Source: Bog-756 sp963699055
Lineage (GTDB): Bacteria > Actinomycetota > Acidimicrobiia > Acidimicrobiales > RAAP-2
Length of the DNA: 64,000 bases
Assembly (NCBI GenBank): GCA_963699055.1
Contig: CAVOTA010000001.1
Coordinates: 620,001-684,000, forward strand
Direction: 5' to 3'
Positions 8,121-16,778 of the stretch are shown in pieces; the stretch's first letter is position 1; every line of letters starts with the position of its first letter. Below the pieces are notes generated by a model. The model was given only the letters and a program-made list of their open reading frames with translations, searched no databases and was not told the origin of the DNA. The position numbers and the translations under genes are program-made.

Positions 8121-9550
8121 TCCTCGCCCTCGATCTCGGCACCACCGTCACCAAGGCGTCGCTGTGGGGTGCGGCGGGGATGGTGGGGATGGCCGAAGAA
8201 GCGCTCGTGACCTCGTATCCCGCCCCCCGGTGGGCCGAGCAGGACAGCGCCCGGTGGTGGACATCGGTGGTCTCGGCGTGCGCGCGGCTGGCCGACCAGC
8301 TGCCCGGCGGCCTCACCGGGGTGGCGGCGGTGACGTGCACCGGGGCCCGCCAGTCCTTCGGGCTGTTCGACGGCGACGGCCGCCCGCTCGGTCCGGGGAT
8401 CCTCTGGTCCGACCGCCGGGACGTCGAGGGCGGCGCGGCGGCCCCGGCGGCCGTCCGGTCCCCGGACCCCGGCCCGGTGGCGGCCAAGCTCGCCTGGGTG
8501 GCCGCCCACCGTCGGGACGACTGGGACCGGTCGGTCTGGGTGCTGGCCCCCCGGGACGTGGTGGTGTGGCGGCTGACCGGGCGGGTGGTGACCGACCCGA
8601 GCCTGGCGTCGTGCACCGGTCTCTACGACGACGGGGGCCGGGTGGTGGCGGGTGACGACGGGGTGGCGGAGCGCCTGGCCCCCGTGGTCCCCTCCGACGA
8701 GGTGACGGGTGCCCTCACGGCGGCGGCGGCGGCGGAGCTCGGGCCGGACGCCGGGACGCCGGTCGTCATCGGGGCGGGCGACCGGGCCTGCGAGGTCCTG
8801 GGGTGCGGGGCCACCGGTGCCCGGCCGATGGTCAGTTGGGGCACCACGGCCAACGTCTCGTTCCCCCGGCCGCACCGGCCCGAGCCGGGACCGCCCGGAC
8901 TGTCGGTCTCCCGGGCCACCGGTGGCGGCTGGTTGGTGGAAGGTGGCCTGTCGGCAGCGGGCTCGCTCCTGGCGTGGCTCGCGTCGGTGTGCGGGCACAC
9001 CCCGGACGAATTGGCGGCCCTCGCCGGCACCTGCCCGCCGGGAGCCCGCGGGGTGACGGCCGTGCCGTGGCTCGGCGGGGCCCGGGCCCCGTGGTGGCGA
9101 CCGGGCGCCGGCGCCGGACTGGTGGGACTCGACGGTTCGCACGGACCCGCCGAGCTGGCCCGCGCCGTGTTCGAGGCGGTGGCCCGCGACGTCGACCGTT
9201 GCCTGGACCTGGCGGTGGAGGGCCCGGCGGGCGCGCCCCGGGTCACCGGACTCCACCTGACCGGGTCCGGGGTGGCGGCGCCGGTCTGGCGGGAGGTGCT
9301 CGCCGGGGTGACCGGGTGCACCGTCAGCTGGCGCCGGTCGGGCCAGGCCGCCTCGGCCGGTGCCGTGCTGCTGGCCGCGTCGGCCGTCGGGCTCGACTGG
9401 TCGGTGGACGGCATCGACCCTCGGGCGGGGACCCTCGACGCCGACCCGGACCTGGTGGCCGGCTACGCGGCGCTGCGGCCGGCCGCCGACACCGCGGCAG
9501 CGGCGCTGCTCGGACTGGCGGGCGGACGTGGAGGGTTCGCGTCGGCGTGA
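8117..9550 (+). CDS. FGGY-family carbohydrate kinase (xylulokinase-like)
   Basis: An ATP-dependent sugar kinase of the actin/hexokinase fold, 477 residues. The phosphate-1 loop ILALDLGTTVTKA is at the N terminus. The central GAGDRACEVLGCGA and the C-terminal LTGSGVAAPVWREVL correspond to FGGY nucleotide-binding motifs. Length suits XylB-like kinases. It is the last gene of the coupled set 6451-9550 (GTGA overlap at 8117). Its likely job is to phosphorylate the ketose or polyol before cleavage by the neighbouring aldolase. A pentulose, hexulose or tetrulose substrate cannot be separated from sequence alone. Confidence 0.87.
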   Translation: MILALDLGTTVTKASLWGAAGMVGMAEEALVTSYPAPRWAEQDSARWWTSVVSACARLADQLPGGLTGVAAVTCTGARQSFGLFDGDGRPLGPGILWSDRRDVEGGAAAPAAVRSPDPGPVAAKLAWVAAHRRDDWDRSVWVLAPRDVVVWRLTGRVVTDPSLASCTGLYDDGGRVVAGDDGVAERLAPVVPSDEVTGALTAAAAAELGPDAGTPVVIGAGDRACEVLGCGATGARPMVSWGTTANVSFPRPHRPEPGPPGLSVSRATGGGWLVEGGLSAAGSLLAWLASVCGHTPDELAALAGTCPPGARGVTAVPWLGGARAPWWRPGAGAGLVGLDGSHGPAELARAVFEAVARDVDRCLDLAVEGPAGAPRVTGLHLTGSGVAAPVWREVLAGVTGCTVSWRRSGQAASAGAVLLAASAVGLDWSVDGIDPRAGTLDADPDLVAGYAALRPAADTAAAALLGLAGGRGGFASA

Positions 9551-9594
9551 GGCCGCCGGGTGCAGCGCACCGGTGTCGGCAGGGTGTCCAGGGA

Positions 9595-9600
9595 TAGGGT
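9595..9600 (+). promoter_or_regulatory. -10 element, leaderless start of the MFS-ABC fusion gene
   Basis: TAGGGT lies 9 nt before the ATG at 9610 with no Shine-Dalgarno between, consistent with transcription starting at or within a few nt of the ATG. Confidence 0.45.
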
Positions 9601-9609
9601 GGCGACGCG

Positions 9610-11814
9610 ATGGCCGATCAGGTGCAGTTCGACTTCGCGGTCCCGGACGAGTTGCTCCAGGAGGTCGTGGCCAAGAGCCGCCACACCGACGCGGTGGCCG
9701 ACCTGTCGGTCATGCCCGGCACCGGCCAGGGCAAGCCGCCGCCGCTCCTCGGGGTCCTCCGGCAGAACGGGTTCGCCCCCCTCGTCCTCCTGACGGCGGC
9801 GGCCCTCGTCCCCGGCACCTTCGGGAACGGCATCGCGCTGATCGGCAACAACCTCGAGCACGCCTTCCACATCCACGACGCCGCCCTCGGCGCGGTGACG
9901 TTCGTCGCCTCGGTGGCCCAGCTGCTGTGGGCCGTCCCCCTCGCCCTGTGGGCCGACCGGGGAAGCCGCAAGGTGGTGGCCGCCGTCGCCCTCCTGGTGT
10001 TCTCGGTGTGTGCCCCCCTCATGGCCTTCGCCTCGAACGTGTGGGCCTTCACCTTCTTGTACCTGCTGGCCTCGGTGGGGTTCGGTGTCAACAACACGGT
10101 GCACAACTCGTACCTGTCCGACGCCTACCCGACCGAGGCGCGCGGACGGGTCTTCAGCTGGCACAACCTCTCCGACCCGTTGTCCCAGACCCTCGGGATC
10201 CTGATCTTCGTCTACGTCGTCACGGTGACGCACGACTGGCGGTCGGGCCTGTTCGTGGCGCTGGCCGGGATCCCGATCGGCCTGGCCCTGTTCAGCCTGC
10301 GCGAACCGGAGAAGGGGGCCAACGAGACGAGTCACATCCTGAAGGCGTCGGGCATGGACCTGCACTCGCAGCAGGACGGTGCGCCCCGGGTTCTGCTCGG
10401 TTCGGCGGTGACCCGTCTGCTGCGGATCAAGTCCATCTACTACGAGCTGGTGGCGGTGGCCGTCCTCGGCTTCGCCGGCACCGGTGCGCCCCTCTTCGGC
10501 AACCTGTACTTCGTCCGCACCTGGCACCTGGACACCGCCCAGCGCGGCGAGGTCTACTCGATCATCGGCATGGCCTCGTTCCTCGGGCTCCCCCTGGCCT
10601 ATGTGATCGGCGACCACTACTTCCGCAGGGCACCCCAGCGTCCACTGGCCATCGCCGGCTACTGCATCATCGCCTACGGCGGGTTGTACGTGACCTCGCT
10701 GTACATGCCGCGCCTGTGGATGGTGGTCACCCTGCAGGTCCTGGCCGGTGCCGCCGTGTCCCCCTTGGCCATCTGCATCTTCCTGACCCTGGCCGCCACC
10801 GCCCCGCCGGAGATGCGGACGATCTGCTTCGCCATGTTCGGCGTCTTCTCGCTGGTCTTCGGCGGGTTCACCGGCGCGGTCCTCCTCGGTGCCGTCAGCG
10901 ACGCGGCCGGCTACCTGCACGGACCGACGGTGGCACTGACGCTCATCGGACCGGTCTGCGCGGTCGGGGGCATCATGCTCCTGCTCGGCTCACGCTACGT
11001 GCGCCGCGACATCACCCTCGTGATAGAAGACGTCCTCGAGCGCCACGCCGAAGGTGTCCGCCGTCAGGCCGGGGGAGCGCTGCCCGCCCTCCAGGTCCAC
11101 AACCTCGACGTCTACTACGGGGCCAACCAGGTCCTTTTCGACGTCGATCTCGAGGTCGGCCGGGGCGAGATGGTGGCCCTGCTCGGGACGAACGGGGCGG
11201 GCAAGTCGACCCTGTTGCGCACCGTCGCCGGCCTGCAGCACCCGCACCGTGGCGTCATCCGCGTCGACGGCGTCAATTGCACCTACCTGGAGCCCGAGCA
11301 GATCATCGACCGGGGGGTGTCCCTCCTGCTCGGTGGGAAGATGACGTTCCCGGGCATGACCGTCGAGGACAACCTCCAGATCGGGGCCTACACCCTCCGC
11401 CGTCAGGGCAGCCGGGCCCGGACGGCCGTCACCGAGGCCCTCGACCGGTTCCCCGAGCTGGCGACGAAGCTCCACCAGCCGGCGGGCACCCTCTCCGGGG
11501 GTGAGCAGCAGATGCTGGCACTGGCCCGGGTGATGATCACCCGACCCGGCCTGGTGCTCATCGACGAGCTGGCGCTCGGCCTCGCACCCATGGCGGTCGA
11601 CCGCCTCCTGGCGTTGGTCCGGGACGTCAACGCCACGGGGACCACCGTGGTCCTGGTGGAGCAGAGCGTCAACCGGGCCATGACCCTGGCTCGTCGGGCC
11701 GTCTTCCTCGAACGGGGAACCGTCCGCTTCGACGGACCGGTAGACGAGCTGCTCGAGCGCCCCGACCTGCTGCGCCCCGTCTTCCTCGGCTCGGCCGCGG
11801 ACGGCCTCGGCTAG
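9610..11814 (+). CDS. Fusion of an MFS transporter with a LivF-type ABC ATPase
   Basis: A 734-residue two-part protein. Residues of roughly 50-470 form a major-facilitator-like membrane domain with many hydrophobic helices; an A-motif-like LWADRGSRK and GVNNTVHNSYLSDAYPTEARGR stand out. Residues of about 490-734 are a complete ABC ATPase of the LivF branch: Walker A GTNGAGKST (about 526-534), signature LSGGEQQ (about 628), Walker B LVLIDELALGLAP and H-region VLVEQSVN, where a Gln replaces the usual His. The frame is continuous with no repeat or stop at the joint, so this is a true fusion. It heads an operon with LivHM and LivG proteins. How an MFS domain takes part in an ABC importer is unclear. 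Confidence 0.85.
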   Translation: MADQVQFDFAVPDELLQEVVAKSRHTDAVADLSVMPGTGQGKPPPLLGVLRQNGFAPLVLLTAAALVPGTFGNGIALIGNNLEHAFHIHDAALGAVTFVASVAQLLWAVPLALWADRGSRKVVAAVALLVFSVCAPLMAFASNVWAFTFLYLLASVGFGVNNTVHNSYLSDAYPTEARGRVFSWHNLSDPLSQTLGILIFVYVVTVTHDWRSGLFVALAGIPIGLALFSLREPEKGANETSHILKASGMDLHSQQDGAPRVLLGSAVTRLLRIKSIYYELVAVAVLGFAGTGAPLFGNLYFVRTWHLDTAQRGEVYSIIGMASFLGLPLAYVIGDHYFRRAPQRPLAIAGYCIIAYGGLYVTSLYMPRLWMVVTLQVLAGAAVSPLAICIFLTLAATAPPEMRTICFAMFGVFSLVFGGFTGAVLLGAVSDAAGYLHGPTVALTLIGPVCAVGGIMLLLGSRYVRRDITLVIEDVLERHAEGVRRQAGGALPALQVHNLDVYYGANQVLFDVDLEVGRGEMVALLGTNGAGKSTLLRTVAGLQHPHRGVIRVDGVNCTYLEPEQIIDRGVSLLLGGKMTFPGMTVEDNLQIGAYTLRRQGSRARTAVTEALDRFPELATKLHQPAGTLSGGEQQMLALARVMITRPGLVLIDELALGLAPMAVDRLLALVRDVNATGTTVVLVEQSVNRAMTLARRAVFLERGTVRFDGPVDELLERPDLLRPVFLGSAADGLG

Positions 11815-11818
11815 CCCG

Positions 11819-13810
11819 GTGTCGATCCCCGGCTTCGTCCTCGTGCAGGGTGCCGTGACGGGGATGGTCTACGGGTTGCTGGCCATGGGACTGGTGCTCA
11901 TCTACCGGGCCAACCGGGTGCTCAACTTCGCCCAGGGACAGCTCGGGGTGGTGGCCGCCGTCTTCCTCGTCAAGTGCTACTACGACTTCGGCTTCAACTA
12001 CTGGTTCGCCCTGGCCCTCGCACTGGCCCTGGCCGTGGCCGTCGGTTCGCTCAGCGAACTGGTGCTGCGACGCCTGTCCCACCGGCCGCGGGTCCTGGTC
12101 ATGGTGGCCACCATCGGGCTCAGCCAGGTCCTGTTCGTCTTCACCGCACTGCCGTTCATCCGACCGCAGAACCTGTTCCGTCCCTTCCCCGTCCCCATCC
12201 ACCTCACCTTCCGTGTGGGCACCTACGTGTTCACCCCGGGCCAGGTGCTCGCCCTCATCGTGGCCCCCGTGGTGGCGCTGGGTCTGGTGGCGTTCGTGCG
12301 GTGGTCGCCCTGGGGACTGGCCATGCGGGCGGCGACCGAGAACAGCGACTCGGCCCGCCTGTCCGGGGTCTGGGTCCGGCGCACCTCGAACGTGGCCTGG
12401 ATGCTGGCCGGACTGCTGTCGGCGTGCACCGCCGTCCTGGCGGCCCCGGGTCAGACCTCGTCGCTCACCGAGGTGCTCAGTCCCGACCTGCTGCTGCTGG
12501 CGCTGACCGCGGCCATGGTCGGGGCGATGGTCAACCTGACCGCCGCGTTCGTGGCCGCGGTCGCCATCGGGGTGGTCCAGGAGATCCTCCTGTGGAACCT
12601 GTCGAACACCGCCCAGGTCGACCTCGTGCTCTTCGTGGTGGTCTCGGCCGTCCTGCTGGTGCGGATCGCCGCCCTGCGCGGTGGCGGCCGCGACCCAGCC
12701 GCCAGTACCTGGATCGAGGGCTCCCGGGCGGCCGTGCGCACCCCGGACGCCGTGCGGCGCCGGGTGGAGGTCGGTGGGATCACCGCCACCGTGGTGGTGG
12801 TCGCCGTGTTGCCGCTGGTCATCTCGACCGGACGGTCGTTCCTCCTGTCGCAGATCTGCATCTACGGCGTGATCGCCCTCTCCCTGACCGTGCTGACGGG
12901 CTGGGCCGGCCAGGTCTCCCTCGGGCAGTTCGGCCTGGTGGCCTGCGGTGCACTGGTCGCCACCCACCTGGGGTCGAGCGTCCCGCTGGTGCTCCTGCTG
13001 CCTCTCGCCGGCGTGGTGACCGCGGTGGTGGCCGTGGCCGTGGGACTACCCGCACTACGGGTGCGGGGGCTCTACCTGGCCGTCAGCACCCTGGCCTTCG
13101 GGCTCTGGCTGATGCCGGCGGTGCTCGACACCCCGTGCTGGACCCTGCCCGTCGTGGACAAGCGGCTCTGCACGGGGCTGCCCCAGCCGCAGTCGACCCT
13201 GCTCGCCCGGCCCAGCTTCCTCGGCCTGAGCCTGTCGTCGGAACGGGCCTTCGCCTGGTTCTCCCTGGCCGTGCTGGTGCTCACGGTCGTGATGGTCCGC
13301 ACCTGGCGCGACCGCGGGGTCGCCCGCCGCCTGGTTGCCGTTCGGGACAACGAGATCGGGGCCGCCGCCATGGGGGTGCCCCTGGCCCGGACCAAGGTGC
13401 TGGCCTTCGCGCTGTCGGGGTTCATCGCCGGCTACGCCGGCGTCTGCCTGGCCTTCGCCACCGAGCGCATCTCGACCTCGACGTTCGACCCGACCCTGTC
13501 CATCCTGGTGGTCTCCATGGTGGTGATCGGCGGGCTGGGCTCCGTGGGAGGGGCCGTCCTCGGGGCGGTCTACCTGGTGGGCCTGCCCGCCCTGGCCGGA
13601 AGCACGCCCACCGTCCAGTTCCTCACCAGCGGGCTGGGCCTCCTCGCCTTCCTCCTCTACCTGCCCGGGGGGCTGGCCGAGCTGTTGCAGCGTCTCGGTG
13701 ACCTGGTCGCCGACGGGATCACCCGGCTCGGGAGCGGCCGGGACGGCCGGTCCGTCGGGGGTGCGGCACCCGGGGCGGACCCGGTGGGGTCGGGGAGCGT
13801 GGTCCGATGA
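11819..13810 (+). CDS. Fused LivH-LivM branched-chain amino acid-type ABC permease
   Basis: Both membrane subunits of a Liv-type importer on one 663-residue chain. The N-terminal half has the LivH pattern (GMVYGLLAMGLVLIYRANRV then NFAQGQLG). The C-terminal half, from about residue 320, has the LivM pattern (LSLTVLTGWAGQVSLGQFG, later GLGSVGGAVLGA). A hydrophilic linker of about 30 residues around GGRDPAASTW joins them. The GTG start is 4 nt after the MFS-ABC stop, and the gene overlaps the LivG gene as ATGA. With the upstream LivF domain and downstream LivG, all cytoplasmic and membrane parts of an importer are present; a binding protein is missing locally. The substrate may be an amino acid, amide, urea or other small molecule. 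Confidence 0.88.
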   Translation: MSIPGFVLVQGAVTGMVYGLLAMGLVLIYRANRVLNFAQGQLGVVAAVFLVKCYYDFGFNYWFALALALALAVAVGSLSELVLRRLSHRPRVLVMVATIGLSQVLFVFTALPFIRPQNLFRPFPVPIHLTFRVGTYVFTPGQVLALIVAPVVALGLVAFVRWSPWGLAMRAATENSDSARLSGVWVRRTSNVAWMLAGLLSACTAVLAAPGQTSSLTEVLSPDLLLLALTAAMVGAMVNLTAAFVAAVAIGVVQEILLWNLSNTAQVDLVLFVVVSAVLLVRIAALRGGGRDPAASTWIEGSRAAVRTPDAVRRRVEVGGITATVVVVAVLPLVISTGRSFLLSQICIYGVIALSLTVLTGWAGQVSLGQFGLVACGALVATHLGSSVPLVLLLPLAGVVTAVVAVAVGLPALRVRGLYLAVSTLAFGLWLMPAVLDTPCWTLPVVDKRLCTGLPQPQSTLLARPSFLGLSLSSERAFAWFSLAVLVLTVVMVRTWRDRGVARRLVAVRDNEIGAAAMGVPLARTKVLAFALSGFIAGYAGVCLAFATERISTSTFDPTLSILVVSMVVIGGLGSVGGAVLGAVYLVGLPALAGSTPTVQFLTSGLGLLAFLLYLPGGLAELLQRLGDLVADGITRLGSGRDGRSVGGAAPGADPVGSGSVVR

Positions 13811-14709
13811 GCGGTGACGGCGGGGCCGGCCCGGGCCCGGCCCGGCTCGAGGTCACCGGCGCGGTCGTGCGCTTCGGCGGGGTCCTCGCCCTCGACGAGG
13901 TCGACCTGGTGGCCGAACCTGGCACCATCGTCGGGCTCATCGGACCCAACGGCTCGGGCAAGACGACGCTGCTCAACGCGATCTCGGGTCTGGTGCCGCT
14001 CCCGGAAGGGACGGTGCGCCTGGACGGCGAGTCGTTGGAGGGCTATCTGCCGGAGCAGCGGGCCGCCGTGGGCATCGTCCGGTCGTTCCAGGACTGCCGG
14101 CTCTTCCCCGACCTGACCGTCGAGGACGTGCTGCTCGTCGCCCTCGACGCCCAGCGCCCGGTGGGAGTGGCCGCGGCCAGCCTGCAGATGCCGTGGGCCC
14201 GCCGGTCCGAACGGACCAAGCGGCGCGAGGTCGACGAGGTCGTCGGTGCGTTCGGGATCGGGCCGTTCCGCCGGCACCGGGTGTCGCAGGTCTCCACCGG
14301 CACGCGCCGGGTCGTGGACCTGGCCGCGATCGTGCTGGCCCGCCCCCGCCTCCTCCTGCTGGACGAACCCACCGCCGGCATCGCCCAGCGCGAGGCCGAG
14401 GCGTTCGTCCCCCTACTGGGCCGGTTGCGCGAGGTGGCCGACACCACCATCGTGCTGGTCGAGCACGACGTGCCCCTGGTCTTCGCGCTCTGCACCCGGG
14501 TGGTGATGATGGATTCGGGTCGGGTGGTGTCCGTCGGGACGCCCGACGAGGTGGCGGCCGACCCGCCGGCGGTGGCCGCGTACCTCGGGGCCAGTGAGGC
14601 GGCGCTCGCCGTGTCGGGGCCGGTGCCGGCCGGCCGCTCAGTCCCGGGGGGGCATGGCCGGGCCAAAGGGGACATCGCCCCGGAGGGTGACCCGGTGGGC
14701 GACCCGTAG
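13807..14709 (+). CDS. livG: LivG-type ABC transporter ATP-binding protein
   Basis: The second ATPase of the importer, 300 residues. Walker A is GPNGSGKTT, Walker B is LLLLDEPTAGIA and the H-loop is VLVEHDV. The ABC signature reads VSTGTRR instead of the usual LSGGQ, a substitution also known to me from actinobacterial LivG-like proteins. It starts inside the stop of the LivHM gene (ATGA). A C-terminal Gly/Pro-rich tail of some 40 residues runs past the normal LivG end, and its last 72 nt overlap the end of the converging dioxygenase gene. Confidence 0.87.
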   Translation: MSGDGGAGPGPARLEVTGAVVRFGGVLALDEVDLVAEPGTIVGLIGPNGSGKTTLLNAISGLVPLPEGTVRLDGESLEGYLPEQRAAVGIVRSFQDCRLFPDLTVEDVLLVALDAQRPVGVAAASLQMPWARRSERTKRREVDEVVGAFGIGPFRRHRVSQVSTGTRRVVDLAAIVLARPRLLLLDEPTAGIAQREAEAFVPLLGRLREVADTTIVLVEHDVPLVFALCTRVVMMDSGRVVSVGTPDEVAADPPAVAAYLGASEAALAVSGPVPAGRSVPGGHGRAKGDIAPEGDPVGDP

Positions 14710-15492
14710 GGCGTCGCCGTAGTCGTCGAGGGCGTAGTGCAGCGTGGCCCGGTTGTCCCAGAAGGCGACCGAGCCGGGCTGCCAGCGGAAGCGGCAGGTG
14801 TACTCGGGCTTCTGGCAGTGGCGGTAGAGCATCCGGAGGACGGCGTCGCTCTCGTTGTCGGACAGGCCGAGGATCGTCCGGGTGAATTGGGGATTCACGA
14901 AGAGGCCGCGCCGCCCGTTCTCGGGGTGGGTCCGCACCACCGGATGGAGGGCGGGCAGGAGCTTGTCGTGGTGCTCGCCGTTCCACTCGTAGCCGCCCCG
15001 GGCATCGACGTCGGCGGCGAACCAGGGGTCGAAGTGGACGGCGATCAGCTGGTCGCACATGGCCCGGACCGGGTCGGCCAGGCCGTCGTAGGCGTCCTGG
15101 AGACTCGCCCACTCGGTGTCTCCGCCCGCGTCGGGACAGGTGATCATCGACAGGATGGACCCGAGGGGCGGGGTGGCCAGGAAGGTCACGTCGGTGTGCC
15201 ACCAGCTGGCACGGTCCTCCCGACTGTCGATGGCGAGCACCTCGGGGTGCCCCTCGACGGCGGGGATCACCGGATGGCCCTCGGTGAGGTCACCGAACTG
15301 GCGTCCGAAGGCGGCCTGCTGCTCGTCGGTCAGCTGCTGGTCGCGGAAGAAGACGACATGGAAGGTGTGCAGCGTCTCCCGCACGGCGGCGACGGTGGCG
15401 TCGTCGAGCGGGCGGGACAGGTCGATGCCGTGGATCTCGGCGCCGATGAGCGGCGAGAGGGGTCGGACCTCGAGCTGGTGGACGACTGCCAT
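14638..15492 (-). CDS. TauD/TfdA-family Fe(II)/2-oxoglutarate dioxygenase
   Basis: A 284-residue non-haem iron dioxygenase. The iron ligands are visible as H99 and D101 in WWHTDVTF and a distal His at about 266 in VAHRVTL, with an Arg nearby for 2-oxoglutarate. The N-terminal GAEIHGIDLSRPLDD and FRDQQLTDEQQ are typical of TauD relatives. Members hydroxylate taurine, other sulfonates, alkyl sulfates or aryloxyacetates; the substrate here is open. The ATG at 15492 sits 6 nt after a weak -10-like CACACT, so it may be leaderless. Its 3' end overlaps the livG 3' end by 72 nt on the opposite strand. Confidence 0.88.
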   Translation of the reverse strand: MAVVHQLEVRPLSPLIGAEIHGIDLSRPLDDATVAAVRETLHTFHVVFFRDQQLTDEQQAAFGRQFGDLTEGHPVIPAVEGHPEVLAIDSREDRASWWHTDVTFLATPPLGSILSMITCPDAGGDTEWASLQDAYDGLADPVRAMCDQLIAVHFDPWFAADVDARGGYEWNGEHHDKLLPALHPVVRTHPENGRRGLFVNPQFTRTILGLSDNESDAVLRMLYRHCQKPEYTCRFRWQPGSVAFWDNRATLHYALDDYGDALRVAHRVTLRGDVPFGPAMPPRD

Positions 15493-15545
15493 GGGACAAG
15501 TGTGGCCCACCCGATTCCCCGGATCCACCGTGACGGTTCCCCGGG

Positions 15546-15590
15546 GGTGGGCCGGTGGCGGGTGGGCCGGTGGCGGGTGGGCCGGTGTGG
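15546..15590 (+). repeat. 15-bp tandem repeat, 3 copies
   Basis: Unit GGTGGGCCGGTGGCG occurs at 15546-15560 and 15561-15575, with a third copy (15576-15590) differing in the last bases. It lies in the gap between two divergent genes, with no gene on it. Confidence 0.8.
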
Positions 15591-15664
15591 CAACGTGGGC
15601 CCGGACCCGGGGCCCACGTACTCCCGGGCCGTGGCGGCCCGACGAGGTGGACGGAGGAGCGAAC

Positions 15665-16699
15665 ATGGCCACTGTGGCGCGACCGGAGCGGAACTTCTCG
15701 CCGTGGTTCCAGGTGGTGACCCGGCTGGTCGCCACCGTGGAGGACGACCCGCTCCCCGACGGCGACCTGGTCGACTTCGCCGCATGGCGGGCGCGGTTCG
15801 AGGCCCGCTTCCGGGCCGAGCTGGCACCGTGGCCCGAGCTGGTCGACCCCCGGACGGAGATCGACGAGGGCACAGCCTCCGACGGCTACCGGCGCCATCG
15901 TCTGGTGTTCGACAGCGAGGAGACCATGTCCGTCCCGGCCTACCTGCTGGTGCCCGACGGTCGGCGGGAGCCGGGCTCGGCGGTCCTGGCCGTCCACGGG
16001 CACGGCCCGGGGAAGTCCCGGATCTGCGGTCTGGAACCCGGTGACCAACCGGGCGGCGACTACGCCGCCGAGCTGGCCCGGCGCGGCCACGTGGTCCTGG
16101 CGCCGGATTTGCGGTGCTTCGGCGAACGCCTCGACTGGAACCCGGAAGACCACTACGCCTGCGACACCAACCTGGTCCACCAGGTGATGGCGGGCTGGAG
16201 CCCGCTGACCCAGAACCTGTGGGACTGCTCCCGGGCCCTGGACGTGCTCGGGTCGCTCCCGTCGGTCGACCCGTCGCGGATGGGGGTCGTCGGCTTCTCC
16301 TACGGCGGGACGATCAGCCTCTTCCTGGCCGCCGTCGACCCACGGGTGGCCGCCGCCGTCGTCAGCGGCTACTTCTCCTCGTGGGCGGAGTCCCACAAGA
16401 TGCCGTGGAACATGTGCGGATCCCAGGTGCTGCCCGGGATGCTCGGGACCATGGAGCACGCCGACATCGGGGCCCTCGTGGCCCCCCGGCCACTCTTCGT
16501 CGAGACCGGCCGGGAGGACCCCCTCTTCCCGGTGGCCGCAGCCAAGCGCTCGATCGAGCGGTTGGGCCGGGTCTACGCGCACCTCGGATCCGCCGACCGG
16601 CTGGTGCACGAGATCTCCGACGGGGAGCACGAATGGTACGGGCGGGGTGCCTACGACTTCCTCGTCCGCCACCTCGGTGGAGGCGACGCCTCTCCGTGA
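15665..16699 (+). CDS. Alpha/beta hydrolase (esterase, dienelactone/acetyl-xylan-esterase-like)
   Basis: A 344-residue hydrolase of the alpha/beta fold. The nucleophile elbow GFSYGG carries the catalytic Ser. The acid is probably the Asp in TGREDPLFP and the base the His in SDGEHEWYG, giving the usual Ser-Asp-His order. VLAVHGHGPGKSR marks the oxyanion-hole strand. There is no signal peptide. The ATG at 15665 was chosen for its Shine-Dalgarno (GGAGGAGC); the longer upstream frame runs through the 15-bp repeats and the dioxygenase gene. It stands alone between an oppositely oriented dioxygenase and nagB. Substrate unknown. Confidence 0.8.
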   Translation: MATVARPERNFSPWFQVVTRLVATVEDDPLPDGDLVDFAAWRARFEARFRAELAPWPELVDPRTEIDEGTASDGYRRHRLVFDSEETMSVPAYLLVPDGRREPGSAVLAVHGHGPGKSRICGLEPGDQPGGDYAAELARRGHVVLAPDLRCFGERLDWNPEDHYACDTNLVHQVMAGWSPLTQNLWDCSRALDVLGSLPSVDPSRMGVVGFSYGGTISLFLAAVDPRVAAAVVSGYFSSWAESHKMPWNMCGSQVLPGMLGTMEHADIGALVAPRPLFVETGREDPLFPVAAAKRSIERLGRVYAHLGSADRLVHEISDGEHEWYGRGAYDFLVRHLGGGDASP

Positions 16700-16778
16700 G
16701 GGGGGCGGCACCTCGGGAGCGACCCGCTGGCCCACCTCCCCGTCGGCGGATCCCCGGCCGGGCCGTCCGGGGCGGGTG

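Noticed and set aside
15116..15664. Upstream extension of the hydrolase (in-frame from 15116)
   Set aside because: It runs antisense through the dioxygenase gene and the 15-bp repeats; ATG 15665 has the ribosome site and family N terminus.
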